A DNA stretch of 30,812 bases, taken from NCBI RefSeq assembly GCF_003144195.1, contig NW_020290138.1:1-30812 (forward strand), in the 5' to 3' direction. Positions 9,938 to 20,500 of the stretch are shown here, in pieces; position 1 is the first letter of the stretch, and the number at the start of each line of letters is the position of its first letter. The DNA comes from Ceraceosorus guamensis (Eukaryota; Basidiomycota; Exobasidiomycetes; Ceraceosorales; Ceraceosoraceae). The notes below the pieces were generated by a model. It made no database searches. It was not told the origin of the DNA and worked only from the letters and a program-made list of their open reading frames with translations. Both the position numbers and the translations under genes were made by a program.

Positions 9938-11061
9938 AGGCCTGATCCATTCATTCGACAGCTTGCAGCAGATGGCGATCCGCGTCGTATCACGCGTGGC
10001 GACATGTAGACCGATGGACTTGAGACACTGTGTCTCTCCTGAGTCTGATGCGGCAATATGAATATTTTCTGACACGATCAGACACACGTTCGCCCTTCTC
10101 GTCTCGACTCGACGGCCAAGCGGCACTTCATCTTGAAGTTGACGTTCAAGCAGGTGTGAAATCGACCCGGCCCACAAGCCTTGGCGAACCCAAATTCTCA
10201 AGCTCCAATTCGAATTCGGCCCAGACAGCGAAGTATGGCGCGCAGCAGGACATCAATCAGATCCTGATTGGCTCGGCATTCACGAGTGTGGATGCGCAGA
10301 CAGCACTCTTCTTTGGGGAGCAGCGGCAGCGGGCAAGGACGAGTCAGTAGACAGATGCCTCCGCAGTAGAGACATAGATGACTCACTTGACACCCATGCA
10401 ACGTTGTTGATTCTGTCAGTCTGTTGGTGATCTACATCACCGTTTCCTCGTCTCAGCTACAGACGTGGCCATCTGTAGCAGCCGTGAAATTGAACCCATT
10501 GCCCTCACTCATTATCGAGCTGCGCTCGGCCAAGTGAGACTCTAGGCGCTTCTCTCATCGTGGCAGCATCTTGTCGCCCATGATGCAAAGGGACTTGAAG
10601 TCGAGACGACGAGGTCAACGAGCGTAAAGTTGCATTCACGAAGCCGGGTTCACGCGCTCAGAGCAAGCAGGCCCATGCGGCGCTTGTCTTGCTACCAATC
10701 GTCTGCCAGAACGACCCATCCGCCCTTCGATCTCTTTTCAAGCTCGCGTTTGCCTTTGCCTCTGCTGTTCCTTTTTCCTTTTGGATTTAGATTGCCGAGA
10801 TCTGCCCAGATGGGTGCTCTATACGCGTAGATGGTCATCTGTCTTGGATCCAAATTTCCTAATATCTGTTCCTGATTGGCGCCCAGACCCGTGCTCCATC
10901 GCCCAGTAGCATGATGTCTGCACTCTCGTGCTTCACGGGCACGCTAATAGACTTGCGAAGGACCCCTGCAAGCACCTCGTGACTGATTCTCGATCGATTG
11001 ATATTCACGATTGGTGGGTGCTCTTGAGTGCGTGCGTGCTTGCTTGCTCGCTGCGGGCTCC

Positions 11062-11092
11062 TGCTGGTCGAGAAAGACATTATCGACCAGCA
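11062..11092. other. Perfect 10-bp inverted repeat (hairpin)
   Basis: TGCTGGTCGA (11062-11071) and TCGACCAGCA (11083-11092) are exact reverse complements around an 11-nt spacer. There is no T-run right after it on the plus strand. It lies in gene-free DNA, so it could be a dyad binding site or a structured RNA element. Confidence 0.7.
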
Positions 11093-11273
11093 TGATGTGC
11101 CCACGCCTTCCGCACTGGTTGTTTTCTTTTTTTTTGCCTTCGGAGGCGAGGTGGGCAGCGTGTATGAGCCATCACATGGATATATGCCTCTTTTGAGCTC
11201 TGCTCAGCAGGCAGCAACGTCCGCACGTCCATCTCCTGTGAATACCGTACACGGCTTCATGCTGCAGTCACGA

Positions 11274-11283
11274 GTCACGTGAG
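11274..11283. promoter_or_regulatory. CACGTG (E-box/Cbf1-like) site
   Basis: GTCACGTGAG contains the palindrome TCACGTGA and fits the RTCACRTG consensus of fungal bHLH regulators of the Cbf1 type. It is intergenic but far from both flanking starts, so function is uncertain. Confidence 0.35.
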
Positions 11284-11870
11284 TATATACGTACGCGCTA
11301 GCTGCTGCATGATCAACGCGGCCCCTCGTTTCAGCGCGGCAATTTGTTGCAGCAGGCTTGCCCGCTGCATGCGAACCCGAGACATCAGCGGCTGCTCATT
11401 CCAGCATGTGTCAGTGTACCGATGACTGCCTGCCGTCGGCTGGCTGTCACGGAAGAGCGTCAAGGGTGTTCCCGGTTCCGAACGCTAGCTCGCTGACAGC
11501 GATTTAGAAGGGCATGATTGAACTCAACAAAGGCTGATGAGTCGGCCTGATGCAGCAGATTGAGAGCCGTCTCCCACAGTCGCATCAGTGAGTGTGGAGT
11601 CGAAGCATAGTCAGTCTTGAGTCAGGTGACGCCGCGGCGATTTGAGGGGTCCGCGCGTGTGTGAGTTTATTAATTGTTGATGATAGTGATTGCAGCGTAA
11701 CAGTAGAGTAGTAACGCGCGGTGGGGCCCTACCCTAATCGTTAGCGCGCCAAATGAGACGCTAAATTCAGCAACAAATTGCCTCTACATTCACGCGATTT
11801 CACGATTATTGGGGGTTTGCGTGCCCCCTTTTGCGCTAGCTTTCGCTCGATTCCGCTTTTCCTTCTCGTC

Positions 11871-11905
11871 GCGCCGCGCCGTGCCGTGCCGTGCCGTGCC
11901 GTGCC
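11871..11905. repeat. (GCGCC)2(GTGCC)5 microsatellite
   Basis: Seven consecutive 5-bp units, two GCGCC followed by five GTGCC, in gene-free DNA. Confidence 0.9.
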
Positions 11906-12115
11906 TCACCCGACGTGCACGCACGCATGCATGCGTAGCTTCGAGATCAGTCGGCAGCAGCAGCTAGAGAAAGGCCATTCAAGATTTACGATTTCTTGAT
12001 TTGAGATTCATGTGCCATGCAGTCAAGAGTGGTGAGTCTGCTTGGCTAGCTTTCGTGCTGCACACACGCTAGTTGGAGCCGCGACCGTGGCTGGCTTAGA
12101 TCAACGCCGCTGACC

Positions 12116-12138
12116 CCTCTCCTCTCCTCTCCTCTCTC
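12116..12138. repeat. CTCTC-rich pyrimidine microsatellite
   Basis: About four consecutive CTCTC-type units form a pure pyrimidine tract in gene-free DNA. Confidence 0.75.
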
Positions 12139-12717
12139 ACACTTTCCGCGCTTGATGAAGGCTCTGCAGATGCCGACTTATGATTCAAGTTGATTGCTGC
12201 TGTCTGCGCGCATTGCTCCATCTGCATGCCATGGGGGCTCATTCATGCACGGCTCTCCCCAGCTCGAGGGCACACCCATTCGCTCGAATCACAAAATCAA
12301 CAATTTGAATTGAATGGTTCAGGAGCACATCTATACCGATACTTCATCGATCGTAATTCTTGATTGGCTTCAGTCGATGATTGTGTATAGTGGTAGACTG
12401 CCTGTCTGCGCCGGTGCGGTCAGCAGCACACTTGCCGCTGGTGCGCAACATCTATGATTGTAGACTCTTTTAACTTGCGAGTTGCCGGGGCCGCCTAACG
12501 AATGGACTCGCTCATCATGCACTCCTCCAGCAAGTCTCCAGCAAGCGTTTGGACACGAGCACCTGATCTCCGTATTTGCAGGCGCAGGCGCGAGCGGAAA
12601 CGCGGCGTATGACGACATTTTGAGGGGGCCTGTGCTCGAGCGAGCAGAGTCACAATCACAACAATCTGCGATTCGTCAGTCGCAAGTCAGGAGTCAGGCG
12701 CACAAGGGATAGGAAAA

Positions 12718-12739
12718 GGGGGGGCTGGGGGGGGGGGGG
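12718..12739. repeat. Poly(G) tract G7-CT-G13
   Basis: A G-homopolymer pair, a likely site of polymerase slippage and sequencing length error. It sits at the GC-rich edge of the AT-rich motif zone. Confidence 0.85.
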
Positions 12740-13329
12740 ACGAAATGAGCCATGCAACCACGAAATCGCGATTCAAGATTTTTGATACAGATTCTCAATC
12801 TTGAATTCGATAAGTCAAAAACAAATGAAAACAAAAGAGGCGCAAGTCAACACTTCAATGAGACAATTTTGAATCTGAATCTGAAAAAGACGCTTTGACT
12901 AGATCAAATCAAGAATATGGATGACGTGCTATGCCGAGACAAAAGAACGCGCGAGCTCGACGAACAAGTCTTGAGTAGGTACATGGGGTCGAGTCAAAAA
13001 AGATCTCGCATCAGCTATACAATAGTCTAGTAAATGATATTCTTGATTTATACTTATAGCTATAGCTATCAGTGTATGTATTTAGGAGACGAACAAGAGG
13101 GGCGCTAGCGCGGTCTCGGTGCATCCAAGACGCGTGGCATGGGCCTCTCTCTCGCTGCTTCATTTCAAGTCTTGGCAAGAGCGGGTCTGAATCAAGAGTT
13201 TGAATCCAACGGTCTCTTGAATCAAAATTTTGATTTTGATATATTTATGTATAGAAGACGGACTTTGAGGGCAGCCACTCGTGACTACTGACTACGCTTG
13301 CACTCACGTCACGACTCACTTACAAAAGA

Positions 13330-13343
13330 CTCGATCGATCGAG
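13330..13343. other. 14-bp palindrome CTCGATCGATCGAG
   Basis: A perfect palindrome in gene-free DNA about 1.2 kb upstream of the RA-PH start. It could be a dimer-binding site; no known consensus is claimed. Confidence 0.5.
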
Positions 13344-13845
13344 ACTCGCGACCCTCTTTCTTCTCCGCTGACTGACTGCACGCTGCTGATGATGGCTTGC
13401 AAGCTCCCCTTCAATTGACGGCTATAGCTGCAGCTAGACTATCTCGCATGCATCAGCTGAAACGAAATTCACATTGTGCTTGTTTGGATGCTGCCCGCTT
13501 ATTGTGATTGTTTTCTCAGTCGAGTGATTCATTCCCTCGGCGCGAGTCGTTCGCGTTGCCCATGCAGATGCAGCATCATATATATGCTGCACTCTTTTGA
13601 CTGACGGACTGCTCTCGTGACAGCGTCTTGACGGTGATGTACAGTATGTGTATGGCGTGTGTGTGGTCCATTTTAAACTCGTGACCGCATGACATGCAGC
13701 GCGTATGCATGCGCGCATGAGGACATCAGCAGCAGATGAGGTGTCGCGTACGTAGACCGCGCTCTCTGCAGCATGCGTGCAGTCAGTCACAGAGTCGCAC
13801 GCAATAAGATACGCAGACGCGGCAGACGCGACTGCTGCTGCATGC

Positions 13846-13851
<6 letters not shown>

Positions 13852-13875
<24 letters not shown>
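13852..13875. repeat. (CTG)8 microsatellite
   Basis: Eight uninterrupted CTG units, preceded by a shorter CTGCTGCTG at about 13832. It is in non-coding DNA upstream of the RA-PH gene. Confidence 0.9.
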
Positions 13876-13878
<3 letters not shown>

Positions 13879-14530
13879 CGCCGCTATACCATAGCCGCGT
13901 TCGTGACCGACCCTTTTTTTGGCGCGCTATGCATGCTGGACACTTGCATGGACTCAAAAGACTCACGACTCATCACGCCGGTGACCTCTACTGTACCGTA
14001 GCTGCACTCGTGACTTCCAACACGGCGAAGTCTGCAGCAGCAGCAAGCTACACCTTCCTCATTGCTCACTCTTTGACTGGTGCACGCTCATCCCGCCCAC
14101 CACTCAGATTCTCGCCACACCATCATCACCATCATCCGAAAGGCTGCATATGCGCCCGGTGTCGTCTGTTCCTTCCCCTTTTTGCAGGTCGAGCTCGCAT
14201 GGCAAATCCTCCGAAACACTCCGGTCATCTGAACGCGACTCATTGACTCCGACGATTCCGAATCCATCACGAGAACCGAATCCCAGCCGTCGTGCTTCCA
14301 TCGTCACTGACAGCAAGGCTCACTCGCATCATCCAACATTCTCCGTATCATGGCCGTCCATGCCTCATAGATCGACGACATTATTCAATCGAACGTTACA
14401 AGTTCGAGGCACCCTGCACCTCTCACTCGCACAATCCACACAAGCCAAAGGGCAGGCTTCTTGGCACTGAGCTCTCGCGTCGGTCCTCAGATGTATGCGG
14501 GCGCAACGAGCAGTGCGGGTCTGATCAGAA

Positions 14531-17500
14531 ATGTCGGCGACAGCGCCTCTGTCGCCTCAGCACTCGCCTCACAGTCCTATGCTTAGCCTCTCGCCGCTCG
14601 GCGTGCATGCTAAATTGCCAACACCTCCTCACGCTACCCAAGCCCTCGAGGTCTTGTCATCCTCATTCAACTTTCCCGAGCCGCCCAGTCGATTATTCAG
14701 AGATGGGTTCGGCTCCGCTCGCTCTTCGCCCAGGACCAGTCGGGCGGGTAGTCCGCCGCCGCCGACGATGCGGAAGAAGAGGAGTCCGAGGAACAGCGCG
14801 AAGCGCTTGACGCAGGAGTCTGCAAAGGCTCGCCCCCCCATGCCTGATCTGCCCTCCCCTGCTCAAAACGACTTTCCAGCTTCGGCAATCTCGGCGCCCA
14901 CCTCACCTGCCAACTCATCAGCACACCCCTCTTCGCAGCCTCTTGGCGTGTCAGGCAACCGCCCTAGCCACAGCAGCGCGCCTCCAGAGCAGTCCAGGTC
15001 AGCGCCAACCACGCAGCATCCACACGCGCACATACAGGCAGCCAATTCTTCCGATGTTTCCTCTGCGAGGCTTGAGCATGCGCTTGGGAATGCGGAATAC
15101 GCGAGCGACGCAGGAGTCGTCGCGCAAGAAGCAGGAGGGCTGGGATTGCACATGGCAGAGGCGGTGGAGGCCGACGAAGGAGATGTGGAGCAACGTCTCT
15201 CCTTCCTGAGTGGAAGTGGCCAGAGGCAATCTGCCGTACCAGCTTCGCAGCGAGTGTCGAGCGGTTCAAGCATTTATTCGGATCAGCAAGAGTACCTGGC
15301 TCAAGAGGGGGATGAGACCGGCGATGGTAGCGCTGGCGGGCTCAGTCTGTCGAGTGACAGCGACTCGTACATGCCCGTGACGCCAGCTACGCCGGGTCAT
15401 TCATTCAGCTCTTCCTTCTCGACCTCGTCCACTTGGCGACCGCGCGAGCTCACCCTGGCACGCGCGGATGCGCAAAGTGAACGAGAGCGCTCTTTGGCCG
15501 GTCTTGCTCTTAACCCGCGCTCCGCCTCGCCGATGATGTCCCCCTGGTCCTCTTCATCCACAATTGGTGTTCCGCGCGATAGACTTTCACCAGCGCCAGG
15601 AGCATCTTCACCATCTCATCTGCGAGGCGTAGCCGGCAGTTCTTCTGCAAACACGAGCCTCAGCAGCGGTGGTGGCCACAATAGCGGTGCTGCAGGCACT
15701 CGAGGCCTCATGCTCGCTTCAGCAGCGGCTCCTCCAAACTCCGCGCGGAATTTCCCACCTCTAGCCCTGGCACTTCCTACTTCGACAGGTGCTACTGCCA
15801 CCGACGCTGCTCCGCCGCGATCTTCGCCGTTGGCACCCAGAAGCAGGTTTGTGAGCGCTCCTGGCGCAGCTCTGACCAGTCAGGCTCCGCTTCGAAGTCC
15901 ACTTCCTGTGCTCTCGCGCGGACCGGCATTTCCGCCTGCTCGAGATGCGACTCTGGAAAGCATGGCTGCTGAGCGCGTGCCCAACGAGGATCTGGGAGCA
16001 CTACAGGCCATGCTACCCCATCGACGGCTTCTGAGCGGGTCGAGCGCAAGGCTATTGAGCCCTGCGCTACACAGCGCGAGTGCGCAAGGCGTCATCAGTC
16101 CCATAGCTTCCAAGCCTAGCTGGGAGAAACCTTTTGGAGAAGCACGCAGCGCCAGCAGCGACTCGCAGTATGGGAACGAAGCGCGGCCAATGGATCCGGA
16201 GGCGTTTGTCGCTGCTATGCAGGCGGCCTCGGCCGCCGAAGTGGCGGCAGCTTTGGAAGCGAGGAAGCAGCTGCGAAGTACCGCGTCGGCGAGCCAGCTT
16301 GCAGAAGAGGTCAAATCGGCCCCTTCTGCGCGTCCGCAAATGCCAACGAGATCCCGATCGCAGTCCTTTTTGCGCTCCTCATCGATGACGCGTCGGAGAG
16401 CACCACCGCCTCCCCCACTGTTGCTCGCCACTGCCCCTTCGAATCCTGACATGGCCGGAGCAATCAGCAAGGACACGTCTGCGCCGACGACGAAAGATTC
16501 GACGCTCGACGCCGCCTCGAGCAGCGTGGTGCCTGACGACACTCTCGAAGCGGCGCAGGAAAGTCCAGAATTCGTCACTGCGCCTGGCATCTCCTCGTCC
16601 CCCAGCTTCGAGATGATTACCCATAGCGCAGGGGATCAGGATCAGGGCCAGAGTCGGAATCTTCTGGCACCCCTCAGCTTGCCCCTCGCTGGAAGCGCTT
16701 CTCCCATGAGCGCCGCATTCCACACCCCGCTTGCCAGCCCAGCCAATATGCCCTCGCCAGAATCCGAGTCTCGATCGCTGGATGATTCCTTGATGATGGC
16801 TGTCGTGGAGGCTCAGATCGACACTGCCATTGTGGACCCTCTTGCGGAAGCTGGGGACGATATCGCCATGCCCCAGACCTCGAGAGTGGAGGAGGAGCAC
16901 ATCACTGCGGATGCCCCGGACGAAGCCCTAGAGGTTTTGGTGGATTCGCCATTGCAGACACCCTCAAACGAGCTGACTGCTGATCCGAGAGCAGAGTCGC
17001 GCGAGAGTGCAAGGGCTTTGGGAGCTAGCAGCAGTCTGAGCGTGCGGCCTGGATCGTTGGAACAACCCAACACGGCTTACTTTGACTTTGATAGCGACAG
17101 CAGCGACGCGCCTGAAGGTATACGCGAGCCGATGATCTTCAGAAAGATGAAGACCAGGAGCACGGTCCAGGAGAGCGAGCCGGAGCCGGAGCCTGAGCGG
17201 GAGCAGATGCAGCGTTTGTCGGTGGCAGATGTCAGGTCGAGCTTGACCTCTGGGTCGGAAGCAGCGGACGCTGCGGAGAGCGCGTTGGGAGGGAGAGCGT
17301 TTAGCGAGGCGGAGGCTGCGTCTGCTCGTGAATCAACGGCGGGTCTGAGTCTGAGCGCAAAATCAGATGAAGCAGGTGAGTGTTCTGGTCTCATAATCTT
17401 GCCGATGGCCGCGACAAAGCGCTGATCGAGAGCGTCTTGGCACGCAGCTGGTGCAGCGCCGTTCGAATTTGACGATGCCGATGCAGAATCGGGAGATCAC

Positions 17501-20500
17501 GAGAGTGTAGCCGTTATGCGCCGGTCCTCGTCTTGGGGTAATTTGGAGCCTTTTGAGGAGCGCAGAGTCTCGTCGCCCAACAGTTCGGTGCAGGGACGAA
17601 CGTCGATACCGCCAACGATCAGCTTCAGGACTTCCATCTTCAAGCATCTCGACCCCAAAGGCGCTTCTGGACCGAAAGGGGCACCGGAGGCTCGGGCGGA
17701 TATTTCTCCGTTTGACACTGACGGCGGCGATGAAGATCCGCTGGTGAAGGCATCTTCAAGACCAAGTGCGGCCGTCACGACGGAAGATGTGCTTGCTGAT
17801 ATGCTGTCAAGAAATCAAGAAGTTCGCATCTCTCACCGAGTCGAACCTTCGAAGCTTGCCAGATCGTCTTCGCAGGTCGCGCCCGCAGGACCACCGCCGT
17901 CCGAACCTTTGCCCGCGCCACCACCCGGAAGTTCATTGCGTCGCTCGAGCCGATCGGTCGGCAGAATGTCGCGCGCGGAGCGAACTAGTCTTGCCGCCAC
18001 TTCGCAGCCGCAAGCGGAACCGACCAAAATGCCCCAGACTGCTCCTTCGCGTCCGAAGCGGCCCAGCGGCGTCGAGCTTGAACAACTCGATCTGCAGCCG
18101 AGCCCCATGCCAAACTTGGTGCCCAGCACAGAGCCACTGCCACAGGGCAGGTGGAAAGCTGATGCGCACCTTCCTTTGGCCTCAGGGGCAAGTCCCGAGA
18201 GACCTGTTCATGGAGCTGAAGGTAGGAGTCAACCTCTCAGATCACGCTCTCGTCCCAACCTCACGGTGCGCACAAATTCGGAAGCTGTGGAACAGGCCGA
18301 AAACCTGCAGGCCCGCCCACGGCCACCTGTCCCTAGGTCAAAGGCGAGCCTCGTACCAGAGGTGCCTAGCTTTGGCTACATGGGCCCTTCGACGCCTCTC
18401 GACTCGGCGATGATGTCGCCGACGAGCGGAGCCGCCGGGCCATTCAGCGCCTTCTCGAGCAGCTCATTTTCTGATCGGTCCACCTTTGAGCCAACGTCTA
18501 GCCGATGGAGCTCCGGTTCAGATTCCGAAGCAGAAGCGAGCAAGCTGGCTGCGCGGAAAGCTGCGGCAAAGAGCAAGAAGGCTGCAAAGGGCCCGCAGCT
18601 CACGAGTCGGACGAGCAGCTCGAGCTTGGGCCAAGGATCAATGGGTCCCCCTCCTACGCCGGTCAAAAAGTCTAGCTTCTTCTCTGGACTTGGTCTGCGC
18701 AAAAAGAGCCTGACAAATGCTGCAGCTGGCGCTGCTGGTGTTTCGCCTGCCAGCTCCGTCGGTGCACCATCGCCGAGAGTCATGGATGCCGCAAGCGAGT
18801 TCCCTTTCCCTGCCAGCACTGGACCTTCGCCCTCGGTGGCGGCCTCTGCTGAAGGTGCACGCACGAGCACAAGCTTGCACTCCCGAAATCGTGGAGGTTC
18901 CACCTCGTCCAGAGCGTCCAACACGACTAGCATTGGTCAGTCCTTGACGAATCGTCCGTCGTTGGCCAGTTTGCGATCGATCACCAGCTACGATCCCAGT
19001 CGACGTCCTTCTGTCAGTGCCGAGTCCTTTGCCAGCCCAGCAATCAGTGGTCCGCCTTCTCCCGCCCTGGAAGGAATGCCGCGAGGCTTCGATTCTGTCC
19101 ATCGCCGTCCATCCAACACTGGACTCGGCATCGATATGAATGGCAGCTCATCGAATGGCCCTTCAGAGCCTTCTGTGCGCGCATCGCAAGGCCTCAGATC
19201 TGCCCGAGCTTCTTTGAACAGCTTGCGAGCATCCAGAGATCTGGCGGTCATCCGCGCTAGTGGCGAGAGCGACGAAGACCTCGCTGCTTCTGCCATGTCA
19301 CCCAAAAGTACACGTCGGAGGTCCCAAACCATCGCTGCAGGTGATGGTAGGATGTCCAATCGCGCTTCGAGACAGACGCCCTTGTCGAGCATCGAATCTC
19401 CGTCTAAAACCGCTGAAGGAGGCAACAGGGTCAGGGAAACTGATGCGGCGACGGACGATCTTGACGACACGCCCCGCGTAGCCTACGCTTCTCTGCCCGG
19501 CTCGCGCAGGGAAAGCGTCACCAGCCCCTCTGTTGCGCGCGCGAACGCCAAGCGTTACTTCGAGACGGATCACGAGGCTCTGGACGCCTTGGGCTCACGA
19601 TTGTATCAAGCGGGCGCAGGCGATGCAGAAAGTCAGACTGGGACTGCGCCCAACAGCCCAACGGTGCCGTCGCGCGTATCGTCCATTCGCCGACATGAAC
19701 GAAGCGGCAGCAAGGGCAGGCAGAGCCCTAGCCCTTCTCTATTGCGTCACTCCCCCAGCGGCTCTTTGTTGCGCCACTCTCCAAGTCCAAGCTTGACTCG
19801 CAGCATCAGCGCATCATTGCTGCGCGCCATGAGTCCCGAGGTCCAGCCGTCTCCGCCACCCCGAACCACTTCCAAGCCGAAGAGGTTGATCGAGAAGTAC
19901 AATGGCACCGCACTGCCTCATTATCCTTCGCTCACAGATTTAGGCCGAGCGTGGGTAGCGCAGCATCCAAATGAACCGTTGCAGGCGGCTAGTGGCCCGC
20001 GAATGATGGCACGGATATTGGATGGAGTTTCCAAGCGGCGCCAGCATGCTGGCTCGGGTAGCAAGACGCCATCGGACGCTAGCACCGATGACTATGGCTC
20101 AAGTGATGGCGGTGGTGCTGGAGATCACACGAATTCGATTCGCAGCAACGGCCACGGGTCTGCTCCTCAACGAGGAGGCGACCAGGCTGGAGGCGGTGGA
20201 GGAGACGATCCGGACGGTAGACGCAATCAGCAAAGTCGTGCGGATAGTCACGTTGACAATGCGAATGGCAGCGACGAGTCAGAGGATGAGAGCGATGACT
20301 ATGGCTCACAAAGCGATGAGGATCTAGCGCTTGGCGATGCTTTGGGAGCCGGTCACATTTTGGGGAGCAGCAGCCAGAGCGCTGGCTCGAGCCGCTCGGA
20401 ATCGTCGGATGACGTTCCGCTGGGAGACCGCGTGGGCAACGCTGCTGCACTTCAGAAGCGTCTTCAGGATCAAGAACGCAAAGCTCAGATTCAAGATGCT

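Larger units (their letters stand above)
11975..13245. other. AT-rich zone with recurrent TCTTGATT / AATCAAGA motifs
   Basis: The motif TTCTTGAT(T) or close variants recurs in both orientations at about 11978, 11992, 12356, 12771, 12796, 12907, 13039, 13190 and 13214, mixed with runs such as AAAATTTTGATTTTGAT. The zone is clearly more AT-rich than the surrounding GC-rich DNA and has no long frames. Candidate roles are a replication origin, a matrix attachment or nucleosome-free region, or the decayed AT-rich filler common in smut intergenic DNA. Confidence 0.5.
9532..14530. other. About 5 kb gene-free interval between divergent genes
   Basis: No open frame here looks like a known protein; the longest are 60-160 codons and overlap each other on both strands. 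It must contain the 5' regions of the minus-strand helicase and the plus-strand RA-PH gene. Recognisable contents, listed separately, are a 29-bp direct repeat (9870), a perfect hairpin (11062), a CACGTG site (11276), several microsatellites and an AT-rich motif cluster (about 11975-13245). A Ser-rich plus frame (14150-14470) lies in the same frame as the RA-PH start and could be an upstream exon or a uORF. Confidence 0.6.

Noticed and set aside
9865-9940. Paired elements with a GTTCGAGT word, considered as a tRNA
   Set aside because: No cloverleaf can be built; the signal is a 29-bp imperfect direct repeat.
9541-10401. Several 60-130 codon frames upstream of the helicase, considered as further 5' exons
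   Set aside because: They overlap on both strands, have no recognisable domain, and no splice pair joins them in frame to the ATG at 9531. An extra upstream exon cannot be fully excluded.
11526-11600. CTGATGAG resembling a hammerhead ribozyme core
   Set aside because: No matching GAAA core or flanking stems could be placed at the required spacing.
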